32,188 nt of DNA from positions 1-32,188 of the forward strand of contig NZ_SOHE01000003.1 in NCBI RefSeq assembly GCF_004403305.1. Direction: 5' to 3'. Each line of letters starts with the position of its first letter. Position 1 is the stretch's first letter. Positions 16,042-24,841 of this stretch are shown here, in pieces. The position numbers were made by a program, and so were the translations under genes. The notes under the pieces were generated by a model that saw only the letters and a program-made list of their open reading frames with translations, had not been told where the DNA came from and ran no database searches. Origin of the DNA: Cryobacterium frigoriphilum. GTDB taxonomy: Bacteria > Actinomycetota > Actinomycetes > Actinomycetales > Microbacteriaceae.

Positions 16042-17487
16042 TCAGTGGGCAAGGGGAGAGCCGGCAATTGAGAGGATGCCGCCAGCGACGATGCCGAGAA
16101 TAAGTACGGATGCTGCTCCCGTGACGGCGGAGCCAGCTGCCCAGCGGCGTCGCACACGTGCTGCGGCAGCGGCCGGTGACGCAGCCGACGGGGAGAGCGG
16201 AATTGCAACAGCGCGGGAGAACATCGGTGCCAACCAGCGCAGGTAATAGAACAGGCTCGCCACGCTATTGATCACGGCGATGACCACGAGCCAGACGAGG
16301 CCTCCGTCCCAGGCGGCGGCGAGCGTGGTGAGTTTGCCGATGAATACGATGGTCGGGGGTGTTCCGACGAGGCCGAGCAGGCTCACGATGAGGGCGCCGG
16401 CAAGCCAGGGGTGGGTCCTGGCCGCCCCGCGATAGTCGGTGAGGGTGCGACGAGTGGGAAGTGCCGCGACCACCGCGAAGGCGGTGAGGTTGGTGGCGGC
16501 GTAACCAGCGAGATAGAGCAGCAGCGATGGCAAGGCGAGGTCGCTGCGCCCGGCGACCGCGACTGGCAGCATGAGGTAGCCGACCTGGCTCACGGTTGAC
16601 CAACCGAGCAGTCGGCGAACGTCGTCTTGCCAGAAGGCGGCCAGGTTTCCGAGCGTCATGCTGGCAGCTGCAAGAAGCCCGACCAACAGTGGCCAGTCGA
16701 TGCTTGCCGGGATGATGTCGAGCAGCCGGTAGGCCGCAATGAGAGCGCCGACCTTGGGAACGGTGGTGAGGAAGGCTGCGACAGCCGTGCCGGACGCCTG
16801 CGTCGCGTCCGGAATCCAGAAGTGGCCCGGCACACCGCCAGCCTTGAACATCAGGCCGCTGAGCACCCCGACGACTCCGACGGCCACGGCGGCAGCCGGG
16901 GCATTGACCAGAGCGGGTTCCAACTGGCGATACGAGGTGCCTCCGCCGACTCCGAACAGCACGGTGACGCCCAGCATCATCATGATTCCGAGCAGCGCGC
17001 CGAGCAGATACGTTTTCATTGCGGCTTCGGCGGCACGAGGGGAACGACTCATTCCGATTAGGGCATATAACGGGATCGAGGTGAGGAGGTACCCGGTTAC
17101 GAGGATGAGGAGGTCGCTTGCGCCGGACAGGAGCATGGCGCCGAGGGCGGCGAGAAGTAGCAGGGCGTAGCTCTCGCTTTCCCGACGCGTACCACTGAGC
17201 TCCTCGATTCCGAGCACGATGACGAAGATCGTTGCTAGGGCAATGATGATTCGGCCGAAACCGGAGCCGACGTCCACGGCGAAGCTCGCCTCAAAAATCG
17301 TCGTCGACGGCTGCGCCATTCCGACCGCGGCGGCGAGGGCACTCGCCATCAGCGCCAGAATGGCGATCCACCGGGTCGTGAACTGATGCTTCCGAGGGAG
17401 GAATGACCCGGCGAGGAGCGCGATGATCGCCCCGCCGAGCACGAACACTTCCGGCAGGAGGGAGAGCGTGTCCACCGCTTCGTTCAC
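16042..17487 (-). CDS. nuoN: NADH-quinone oxidoreductase subunit N
   Basis: The 481-residue antiporter-like membrane protein has the NuoN core: LMFKAGGVPGHFWIPDATQASGT, then AAFLTTVPKVGALIAAYRLL, then RRLLGWSTVSQVGY. The channel lysines in FKAGG and PKVG are kept. The Glu normally found in the helix GLELLSLPLY is not seen; the segment reads GYLLTSIPLY. The start is GTG, 6 bases after the NuoM stop. It is the last gene of the nuo-like operon. Its C-terminus has an Ala-rich extension after the last helices. Confidence 0.9.
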   Translation of the reverse strand: MNEAVDTLSLLPEVFVLGGAIIALLAGSFLPRKHQFTTRWIAILALMASALAAAVGMAQPSTTIFEASFAVDVGSGFGRIIIALATIFVIVLGIEELSGTRRESESYALLLLAALGAMLLSGASDLLILVTGYLLTSIPLYALIGMSRSPRAAEAAMKTYLLGALLGIMMMLGVTVLFGVGGGTSYRQLEPALVNAPAAAVAVGVVGVLSGLMFKAGGVPGHFWIPDATQASGTAVAAFLTTVPKVGALIAAYRLLDIIPASIDWPLLVGLLAAASMTLGNLAAFWQDDVRRLLGWSTVSQVGYLMLPVAVAGRSDLALPSLLLYLAGYAATNLTAFAVVAALPTRRTLTDYRGAARTHPWLAGALIVSLLGLVGTPPTIVFIGKLTTLAAAWDGGLVWLVVIAVINSVASLFYYLRWLAPMFSRAVAIPLSPSAASPAAAAARVRRRWAAGSAVTGAASVLILGIVAGGILSIAGSPLAH

Positions 17488-17493
17488 GGGCAG

Positions 17494-18985
17494 CTACCGG
17501 CCGACCAGGTTGACGACGACGGATGCCGCGGGCTCGATGACATCGAGGAGGAACCGCGGGAACACCCCGATGACTACCGAGAGAACAAGCAGCGAGCCGA
17601 TGGAGAGTGTCTCGGTTGTGTTCAGGTCGCTAAAGCCGGTGGATAACCCGCGCGTTTTGCCCGTGAGTAGACGCTGCGACGCGAGGAGAAACAGCGCTGC
17701 GGTGATGAGGATGCCGGGGAGTGCGAGCAGGCTCAGCGGCACGGTTCCGATGCTGCCAGCGAAAATCTGGAATTCGGCGATGAATCCGCTGAAGCCTGGC
17801 AATCCGAGGGACGCGAAGGCGGCGACGGCGAAGAATGCCGCGTACCGGGGTGCCGGTGCCGCGAGCCCGCCGAATGCATTGAGGTCGTAGCTCTTTCGTC
17901 GTTCGTACAGCACGCCGGCGAGGAGGAAAAGTGCGCTGGTGATCAGGCCATGGCTGACCATCTGCACGACAGCACCGGTGACGGCGAGCTGTTGCGCCTG
18001 GGCGGAGCTGTCGCTGACGACGCCAGCAGCGCCGACGGCTAGAACGATGTAGCCCATGTGGTTGACCGATGTGTAGGCAATCATCCGTTTAACGTCGGTC
18101 TGGGCCAGGGCAACGAGCGCACCATAGAGCACCGACACGATACCAACGACGATGATGACCCAGGCCCAGGATCGCCACGCGTCGGGAAGTAGGGGCATCG
18201 CGATGCGCACGAAACCGTAGGTGCCCATTTTCAGTAGCACACCGGCCAGCACGGCAGAGCCGATGGCGGGGGCATCGGTGTGAGCCGGGGGTAGCCAGGT
18301 ATGGAAGGGAAACGTAGGTGTCTTGATCGCGAGACCGATGAGAATGGCAGCGAGCACGAAACCCCCTGCAACGGGGTTGTTCTGAAAGGGGGGGAGACTG
18401 GGCGAGCTCGACCATATCGAAGGTGTGCGGGTCGGCGCCAAGATACAAGCCGATGAAACCGAGCAGCAGGGCCAGGGACCCGAGGAACGTGTATAGGAAG
18501 AACTTCAGGGCTGAGCGCGCGGCGTTGCCATGGCCCCAGCCGGCGATGACGAAGTACATGCCGACCAGTGACAGGTCGAAGAAGACGAAGAACAGGATCA
18601 GGTCCTGCGCGGCGAACACGCCGAGGCAGGCCGACTGAAGAAAGAGGAAGAGAGCGGCCTGCGGCCTGGGCCGGTCGTTCTCCCTGAGGGCATAGACCGC
18701 GCAGGCGGCGAAGATCACGGCGGTGAGAGTGAGCAACGGAAGGGACAGGCCGTCCACTCCGAGGTGGTAACTACTGCCAACACTCGGCATCCACTGCAAC
18801 TGTTCCTCGTACGCGAGGTCGCCCGGTTTCGGGCTGTCAAAGCCGATCCACATTCCCACCAGCAGCGCGAGATCGATAAGAGCGATCCCCAGCCAGGCCC
18901 ACCGCGCTACCTGGTCCGGAACCCGGGGCACGATAACGAGGATCACCGCGGCCAGTACCGGCAGGAAGACGATAAGACTGAGCAT
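17494..18985 (-). pseudogene. nuoM: NADH-quinone oxidoreductase subunit M, frameshifted at a C7 tract
   Basis: From ATG 18985 the reading MLSLIVFLPVLAAVILVIVP runs through the NuoM N-terminal half to TFDMVELAQSPP and then leaves frame. The C-terminal half (PPFQNNPVAGG, then KTPTFPFHTWLPPAHTDAP and LAGVLLKMGTYGF) continues in another frame to 17494. The switch is at a run of seven C (G7 on the plus strand, about 18387-18393); six C would join both halves into one 496-residue NuoM of normal length. The conserved Glu of the FFE motif is Asp here (FFDLSLVGMYF). It could be a sequencing error, slippage-corrected, or truly broken. Confidence 0.88.
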
Positions 18986-18988
18986 GGA

Positions 18989-20950
18989 TTACCTCATAAC
19001 GGGAAGGAGGAGAACGAGAAGGAGGATGACGGCGACAGTAAGAGCGACGGTGATTTGTGCGTAATACTGATGCAGTTGGCCCGTTTGGGGACGCCGGGCG
19101 ATCACGCCGAAACGGCGCGCGGTATCGGCGATAGCCTCGACTGCCGCATCCACACCGTCAGTGTCTGCCCGGGCCGCAGCGGAACCGGTGACGATACCGC
19201 CGCGTGCCGCCGCAGTCACTGCCGCATCCAGCCCGTGGTCATCGAACCAGCCGAGTCGACTGGCCCCGCGCACCGCTGTACGCGCCGCAGTGTGGATTCC
19301 GCGATCAAGCACTGCGTCATCGAAACGGGCGAGACGTTGGCTCACAAGAAGCACCGGGTCAACGACCACGACCCGGGTCATCCGCTCGAGCCCCAACCAG
19401 TTCGCGGCCCACACAGGCCGAGGCATCCGCTTCCAGGCCACCAAACCGAGCACGAGGAGTGCCAGCATGGCCGAGCCGACCAGTTCGAGGGCGCCTGGCC
19501 GCGGATCTGATTCTGCTCCGAGCACACCCCGCACCCAGCCGCCGACCGGCGGCAGGGCGAGCACCCCCAAGAGCGCCGCGCCCGCCGCCAGGACGATAAG
19601 CGGCACCCGTTCCCAGACGCCGATGTGCCGCGTGCCGCGCTGCTCGGTGTCGTACTCATCCTCGGCATTCGTTAGCGGGTGGCGCCAGACGATGATGAGA
19701 GCCTTGCCAGCATATGCCGCGGCGAGTGCGGCGGCTGCCAAGCCCACGACATACAGGACCGTACTGGTTTCCAAGGCACCGGCCAGGAGCTGATCCTTCG
19801 TCGCCCACAGAGCCAGAGGGGCTATTCCGGCTAGGGACAGGGTGCCGACGGCGAACGTCACTCCGATCAGCGGCCAGCGGCGAGCGGCGCCCTGGAGCGC
19901 TGGCAGTTGCTTGGTGCCGAGCGCCGCGAGCCAGGCGCCCACCGCGAGAAACAAGAGCGCTTTCGTTGAAGCGTGGGCGATCAGGTGGGCCGTCCCGCCC
20001 GCCACTGAGCCGACGCCGGCAGCCAGCACCACGAAACCGAGCTGGGCTGCAGTGGATGCCGCTAGGAGCTGTTTAAGATCTTGCTGCGCGATTGCGACCG
20101 CGCCGAGCAGCAGAGCGGTCAGGGCTCCCACCCACGCTGTGGTCGTCGCAGCCCAGCCGGTGGCTTCCAACAGCGGAGCGAGTCGCAGCAGGAGGTAGCC
20201 GCCCATCGCCACCATCGCCGCCGAATGCAGGAGGGCGCTGACCGGGCTTGGGCCTTCCATCGCCCGGGAGAGCCAGAAGCTGAAGGGCAGTTGGGCTGCC
20301 TTGCCGAATGCGGCCATCAGAATTCCCGCGGCGATGATGTGACGCCAGGGGGAGGGAGCCGCAGCCAGGTCAGCGAGTCCCAATCCGGCGCCGCCAGCCA
20401 CGGCGGCTCCGGCCGCGAGGTAGAGGCCGAGGTCGCCGAACCTGGTCGTGATGAACGCGGTCAGTCCGGCACCGACCCGGTTGTCCTCCCGCCAGCGGAA
20501 GCCAATCAGCGCGTAAGATATAGCGCCCATAATCTCCCAAGCGAACAACAGAGCAGGAGTCGTAGTGGCGGTCGCCGTCACCGCAACGGCCGCCGCAAAG
20601 ATGAGCATCAGCCCATGGAAGCGCGCCGGCGATTCCGTTCCCTCAGCGGCCGCGAAGACCAAAACCATGAGGGTGATAACCGCGACCGTCGGCACGATCA
20701 GGGCCGAGAGCCCATCGACGGCGAGTCCGAAAGTGGCTCCGGCCACGAATGGGACTTCGACGGACGGCCGGACGGAGGCTACGACGAACGCCGACGCCAC
20801 GGTGAGACCAGCGGTGCCAAGCGACACCGGAACGGCGACCAGGTTCGCACGCCGCCCCGTGACGCAGAGCGCGATTCCCGCAAGAGCGGGCAGACCGAAC
20901 AGAATCCACAGCGCCGTCACGCCCCATGCGCTTACTGCTGCGGCGCTCAT
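18989..20950 (-). CDS. nuoL: NADH-quinone oxidoreductase subunit L
   Basis: The 653-residue largest antiporter-like subunit has WEIMGAISYALIGFRW (channel Glu present), FGKAAQLPFSFWLSRAMEGPSPVSALLHSAAMV (Lys present), the STAAQLGF segment and AHASTKALLFLAVG. The long lateral-helix region is present at the C-terminus, as in true NuoL rather than MrpA or DabB. The start at 20950 overlaps the NuoK stop (ATGA). A longer reading to 21208 is out of the NuoK frame and is rejected. The stop is 3 bases before the NuoM start. Confidence 0.93.
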   Translation of the reverse strand: MSAAAVSAWGVTALWILFGLPALAGIALCVTGRRANLVAVPVSLGTAGLTVASAFVVASVRPSVEVPFVAGATFGLAVDGLSALIVPTVAVITLMVLVFAAAEGTESPARFHGLMLIFAAAVAVTATATTTPALLFAWEIMGAISYALIGFRWREDNRVGAGLTAFITTRFGDLGLYLAAGAAVAGGAGLGLADLAAAPSPWRHIIAAGILMAAFGKAAQLPFSFWLSRAMEGPSPVSALLHSAAMVAMGGYLLLRLAPLLEATGWAATTTAWVGALTALLLGAVAIAQQDLKQLLAASTAAQLGFVVLAAGVGSVAGGTAHLIAHASTKALLFLAVGAWLAALGTKQLPALQGAARRWPLIGVTFAVGTLSLAGIAPLALWATKDQLLAGALETSTVLYVVGLAAAALAAAYAGKALIIVWRHPLTNAEDEYDTEQRGTRHIGVWERVPLIVLAAGAALLGVLALPPVGGWVRGVLGAESDPRPGALELVGSAMLALLVLGLVAWKRMPRPVWAANWLGLERMTRVVVVDPVLLVSQRLARFDDAVLDRGIHTAARTAVRGASRLGWFDDHGLDAAVTAAARGGIVTGSAAARADTDGVDAAVEAIADTARRFGVIARRPQTGQLHQYYAQITVALTVAVILLLVLLLPVMR

Positions 20951-21249
20951 CCGGCGAGGTCCGTTGCAGAGTCGGTCATGTCTGATCCCCGGGAACGATG
21001 CAGCAGAGTGGCAACGGCGAACCCCATCGCCATTTCCACGGTCATCGCCGCGATCACCACGAGCAGGAGCACCTGTCCGTCCGGGACCGGCGTCAGAAAC
21101 CACCAGAATGCGGCGACCGCGAGGATGACGCCGTTGAGCATGAGTTCCAGCCCCATCATCACCATGACGACGACTTGCTGGGAGAGCGCGCCATAGAGCC
21201 CGACGCAAAACAGTGCCGCGGCGACGATCAGGACGAGCTGCAGGGTCAT
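20947..21249 (-). CDS. nuoK: NADH-quinone oxidoreductase subunit K
   Basis: The 100-residue protein has three helices, the usual NuoK size. Both channel glutamates are present: MGLELMLNGV (Glu35) and AAMTVEMAMGFA (Glu72). The start overlaps the NuoJ stop and the end overlaps the NuoL start, both as ATGA. Retention of both Glu residues argues that the proton path here is still under selection. Confidence 0.93.
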   Translation of the reverse strand: MTLQLVLIVAAALFCVGLYGALSQQVVVMVMMGLELMLNGVILAVAAFWWFLTPVPDGQVLLLVVIAAMTVEMAMGFAVATLLHRSRGSDMTDSATDLAG

Positions 21250-21809
21250 CGCCCCAACCCGCCCTGCTGCGGGTCGTCGGGCGTTGTTCGATTCAGATCG
21301 TCGCCCCACCGGTCGTAGCGGCCACGGGGGTTTGCGAGCACGAGAGCAGCGACGATCGTGGCAAACAGAATCGGACTCACGGTAAGCATCACGAGCATCT
21401 TGGATCCCATAATGGCCTCGCCGAGGGATGCGGTCAGGTCGGCGGCCGGCGAACCGTTGCGTGCCGGCCAGGGAATGAGGAGTGCGCCACCGGCCAGCAG
21501 GATAAAGGTACCAACGGCGAGGATCGCCGACCATCGTTTGTTATGCACCATGCTCATTGGCATGAGGGCAGGGTTCATTCCCATGAACATGATCATGTAG
21601 ATCGCCATGATGGCCATCTCCATCACCATCATGAGAATCGTGATGACGCCGATGTAGTCGAGATCAAACATCAGCAACATCACGCCGACGGCGACGAAGG
21701 ACACAGCCAGGGCGTAGGTTGCCCGCGCCATGGAGTCGACGCGGAAGACGGCGATTCCCGAGGCGAGCGCGATGATCGCCAGCGCGGAGAAAACAATGAC
21801 GGACAGCAT
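21246..21809 (-). CDS. nuoJ: NADH-quinone oxidoreductase subunit J
   Basis: The 187-residue product starts MLSVIVFSALAIIALASGIAVF and has about five helices. The third (LDYIGVITILMMVMEMAIMAIYMIMFMG) is very Met-rich and takes the place of the YVGAI-VLFMFVIM helix of NuoJ. The loop and helix order fits NuoJ, though it is divergent. It sits 2 bases after the NuoH stop and overlaps NuoK by 4 bases. Confidence 0.88.
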   Translation of the reverse strand: MLSVIVFSALAIIALASGIAVFRVDSMARATYALAVSFVAVGVMLLMFDLDYIGVITILMMVMEMAIMAIYMIMFMGMNPALMPMSMVHNKRWSAILAVGTFILLAGGALLIPWPARNGSPAADLTASLGEAIMGSKMLVMLTVSPILFATIVAALVLANPRGRYDRWGDDLNRTTPDDPQQGGLGR

Positions 21810-21811
21810 CC

Positions 21812-22747
21812 TCAGCCCCTCACCGCGACAACGATCGAGACAATGAGCGTCTGCAGCAGAACGGCCGGCAGCACGATTATCCAGGCGACTTCGGCAAGGC
21901 GTTCGGGACGCACCGCCGGCATGCGATGCCGCAGGGCGACGAACGCTGCAAGCAATAGCAGGGTTTTCACCAGCGTCCACAGCCAGCCGGGCGATAGCGG
22001 TCCGGCCCCACCGCCGAGAAAGAGGGCAACGGCGAAAGCCGCGCCTGTCGTGAGCAGAGCATAGCGTCCGGCGAGAATCAGCAGCCGGTCCACGCCGGAT
22101 ACCTCGGACAGGATCCCGCCCGCGATGTCTCCGCTCGCGGATGTCGCAAAGGGTCCCCAGTTGGAAAAAGCGACGACACTCAGGCAGAAGACGACGAAGG
22201 CGATCGGCATCCAGACAACGAACCACAGCTCCTGTTGCGCAGCGACTACATCGCTCACCCGCAGGCTATGCGCTGCGACGGCTGGGGTGACCAGTGCGAA
22301 CATCAGTGGCAACTCATAGGAGACGGCCTGTGCGAGAAACCGGTAGCCGCCCACCAGCGAGTGGGCGCTGTTGGCACCCCAGCCGATCAGCCACACCAGC
22401 GCCCACACCAGGACGTCCATTGTGTTGAACCAGACAACCCCGACCGGTATATCAGCCAGAACCCACGGACCCAGCGGGATTACGGCGGTCTTCAGCACCG
22501 CGATCACCACGAGGCCGGCGCAGCCGATGCGCCAGAGGAGAACATCGGCCGCGACGGTCGTGCGACGTCGCTGGCGCATCAGACGGGCGATCTCGAACAC
22601 CGGGATGGCTGCTCCTGAACGGCACGACCGGCCCTCGGCGCGCGAGACGAGGATCCCATTGAGCGTGGCTCCAGCCAGGGCAAGCAAGCCGAGCACGACC
22701 GGAGCAAACAGCGCCCAAGCAGGATTCACCTCGACGATGTCACTCAT
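21812..22747 (-). CDS. nuoH: NuoH-like subunit with altered quinone-site loop
   Basis: The 311-residue membrane protein keeps the NuoH signature GANSAHSLVGGYRFLAQAVSYELPL (in two pieces, 125-148). Two regions differ from quinone-reducing NuoH. The N-terminal NRVGPxGLLQP-type segment is replaced by GRSCRSGAAIPVFEIA. The PFDLPEAESEL loop reads PFATSASGDIAGG (199-211), losing the Asp and the first two Glu that line the quinone chamber and E-channel. The later Glu (SEVSG) remains. It overlaps the upstream gene by 8 bases. Confidence 0.88.
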   Translation of the reverse strand: MSDIVEVNPAWALFAPVVLGLLALAGATLNGILVSRAEGRSCRSGAAIPVFEIARLMRQRRRTTVAADVLLWRIGCAGLVVIAVLKTAVIPLGPWVLADIPVGVVWFNTMDVLVWALVWLIGWGANSAHSLVGGYRFLAQAVSYELPLMFALVTPAVAAHSLRVSDVVAAQQELWFVVWMPIAFVVFCLSVVAFSNWGPFATSASGDIAGGILSEVSGVDRLLILAGRYALLTTGAAFAVALFLGGGAGPLSPGWLWTLVKTLLLLAAFVALRHRMPAVRPERLAEVAWIIVLPAVLLQTLIVSIVVAVRG

Positions 22748-23915
22748 GTGCGCGGCTTCGGAATCTAGGTGACGGGGTCGTCTCGATTGCCAGAGCGGCA
22801 ACGATGAGCCGCGCGGTTGCGACATCCCTGCCGTTGAGCAGTCGCGGAATCTCGCTCAGCTGGCTGCGCTGCAACGCCAGGGCGTCCTGCAGCTCGTACG
22901 CCCCTTCAGCCGTGTCGTCTCGGGGAGCTGTGTCATCTCGGGCAATGCGGCGCGCCTCGTCGAGCCAGCTGATGAGGCGGCCTCGCACCGTCGCGGATTC
23001 GCGTGGCCCCATTCCGTCCTGCGCGTGGGCGCGTGCGTCGCCGACCGTGATGCCTTTCAGCGTCCAGCGCAAAGCCCAGGAACGGCCGACGCTCTGCGCC
23101 AGCTGGTCGAGATCGGCCGCCGCGTCGACCAGTGCCATGCCCGACGCCACAGCGTCGCGAATCCTTCGTGCGCGGTCTGCCGCAAACGACCATCCGGCCA
23201 GAGCGAGCACCTGCACCGCGGCATCAGAACAACGGATGACCGCCAGCCGTCGCTCGTCGTCCGCCGACCGGCGGCTGTCGCCCCCGACCGGGCCGTCACC
23301 GCTCGGTTGCGCAGCCGCGGGCAGGACCTCCGCCTCAGCGCTGACGATCACATCGCCATGGAGCACGCAGCGCACTACGAGGCCGGCGGGCCAGTGGGGG
23401 AGCGCCGGGCCCAGAGGTACATGAAGCACATCCATTTCGAGGCCGTCGCGATCGGGTGCGCCGTCGGCCAGAGGAATCCCTCCCGGCATGGGCATGTCCA
23501 TGTCCATCTTGTGCTCGGTCGGTTCGTCGACGCTACCGTGCGCGGACGCATCACGTGGTTCCGCCGGCTGGCGCGAGCGGGTGCGCGCATCGCTGTGCTG
23601 TCTGCCGTCATCGAGGAGCTCTTCCGCGGCCCGTTCCAGAGTTGAGGCGACATCGCTGGCGCTGATCACCGCTGCTCGCGCCCGTGGACCGGGAAGCTGG
23701 GACCAGAGGCGATCGCACACGGACCCGAGCTCCTGTCCCGGCGCCCCGCAGACCAACAGAACGTCGGCATCCGCCGGGGATGTTGCGGGCACCCAACCTC
23801 GACGAGCAAGCTCCGCTTCAACGCGCATACGGGTTTCACCCCAGCCGGGAACTTCGAGCACGAGCACGTGCACTCGGCGGGTGGCGTGTCTCGCCAGGCT
23901 GCTTCTTAGAGCCAC
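22740..23915 (-). CDS. Degenerate NuoB/NuoD-like fusion protein, no cluster ligands
   Basis: This soluble product of about 391 residues lies at the nuoB-C-D position. Residues about 15-100 resemble the NuoB or hydrogenase small-subunit fold (ADADVLLVCGAPGQEL, then DRLWSQLPGPRARAAVIS), but the CC...C...GPC ligands of cluster N2 are absent. A linker follows with HKMDMDMPMPGG (about 135-145). Residues about 160-391 recall NuoD: HVPLGPALPHWPAGL with VLHGDVIVSAEAEV, and GRSWALRWTLKGITV. The quinone-site His/Tyr residues are not evident. The start is uncertain: GTG 23915, six bases after the NuoA stop, or GTG 23873. It may be a structural plug or a docking platform. The assignment is by weak pattern similarity. 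Confidence 0.7.
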   Translation of the reverse strand: MALRSSLARHATRRVHVLVLEVPGWGETRMRVEAELARRGWVPATSPADADVLLVCGAPGQELGSVCDRLWSQLPGPRARAAVISASDVASTLERAAEELLDDGRQHSDARTRSRQPAEPRDASAHGSVDEPTEHKMDMDMPMPGGIPLADGAPDRDGLEMDVLHVPLGPALPHWPAGLVVRCVLHGDVIVSAEAEVLPAAAQPSGDGPVGGDSRRSADDERRLAVIRCSDAAVQVLALAGWSFAADRARRIRDAVASGMALVDAAADLDQLAQSVGRSWALRWTLKGITVGDARAHAQDGMGPRESATVRGRLISWLDEARRIARDDTAPRDDTAEGAYELQDALALQRSQLSEIPRLLNGRDVATARLIVAALAIETTPSPRFRSRAHE

Positions 23916-23930
23916 GCTTCTTAGACCCAC
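23901..23930. repeat. 15-bp tandem duplication at the nuoA / NuoB-D-like junction
   Basis: Two copies of GCTTCTTAGAGCCAC (second with CCCAC) lie head to tail, 14 of 15 identical. One copy holds the nuoA stop; the other holds the proposed GTG start of the next gene. Confidence 0.85.
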
Positions 23931-24271
23931 CGCAGCGCACCCTCTCGCCAGGCCCAGACGACACCGACCATGAGCACACCGAGGAAGACGAACATCTCTA
24001 TCACGGCGCTGATTCCCTCTTGTGCGACGACCAGCGCCCACGGGTACATGAAGAGCATCTCCACGTCAAAGGCGAGAAAAAGCAGGGTCAGTGGGTACCA
24101 CCTCGCGTGGTACCGGGACAGGGCATGTTCCTCCGGCACCCAGCCGGAGAGGAACGGCATCCGTTCAAGTGGGTCGGCGGCCACGGCGGTGTACCGCGCC
24201 ACCAGGTAGAGGCCGCCCACTGTCAGCAGCGCGACTGCGAGAAGAAAGGCGATGCTGATGTAGGTGGACAC
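23921..24271 (-). CDS. nuoA: NADH-quinone oxidoreductase subunit A
   Basis: The product has about 116 residues and three helices. The NuoA core is clear: RYHARWYPLTLLFLAFDVEMLFMYPWALV, including FDVE and the YPW motif. The loop between helices 1 and 2, usually YECG with a reactive Cys, reads FLSGWVPEEHAL here and has no Cys. A GTG start at 24271 with GGGAGG six bases upstream is preferred; an ATG at 24289 has GAGG too close. It is the first gene of the nuo-like operon. Confidence 0.9.
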   Translation of the reverse strand: MSTYISIAFLLAVALLTVGGLYLVARYTAVAADPLERMPFLSGWVPEEHALSRYHARWYPLTLLFLAFDVEMLFMYPWALVVAQEGISAVIEMFVFLGVLMVGVVWAWREGALRWV

Positions 24272-24289
24272 GCGCCTCCCTCCCGCCAT

Positions 24290-24841
24290 TCCTCGGTCTC
24301 ACGGCCTTATCAGGTCGGCGTGTTCTCCAACCTAGTCCGAGTGAGCTGCTGCGGATATTTCAGACAGTGGCCCTTCTGAAAATGAGGGGGTAAAACATTG
24401 AGCCCACTATCGGAACTTCGATGCTCAGTACCTTCCACAACCCTACGTGGACGCCCCCGGATCCGTCACGTTTGACTGTTTCTGCATCGCTTGCGATACG
24501 GAGACTAAATGACTGGTTGTGTGACAGTTTCTGTCCTCCTCAAAAGCGCAATCACTCTGCCGTGTAATCGAACGTATAGATGATGCGTGTCGAGCATGGG
24601 TTGAGTGCCCGTTAGCCGAACCCTCAACGGGCCTTCGGGGAAGTCGCGTTTCATTGCGCCAGGGTCGCGGGTCGCTATGGCGACTTTGCGTTGGGAGTCG
24701 CACCGACTGCTCCGATAGCGTTTCCGGCAACTTGGAGACCGGATATCCACCCAGCCCGCTAAGTTGAAGCCAACATCGGAATGATCCGATCTCGTTCGCA
24801 AACAAGCCAGGCTCGACCGCCACATGCAGAAAGAGTAGTCG
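24290..24841. other. 550-base intergenic region upstream of the nuo-like operon
   Basis: This gap between the divergent nuoA and a secreted-protein gene must hold both promoters. I see no CstR-type operator, no clear -35/-10 pair and no RNA gene. A minus-strand open frame here (24505-24921) has some protein-like stretches near its end but no homologue that I recognise. Confidence 0.4.

Noticed and set aside
20081..21196. 371-residue plus-strand reading across nuoL, nuoK
   Set aside because: Highly charged, low-complexity shadow; the minus strand encodes recognisable NuoL and NuoK.
16042..24271. Mrp antiporter or DabAB-type complex
   Set aside because: True NuoA, H, J and K homologues are present and no MrpB-G or DabA is seen.
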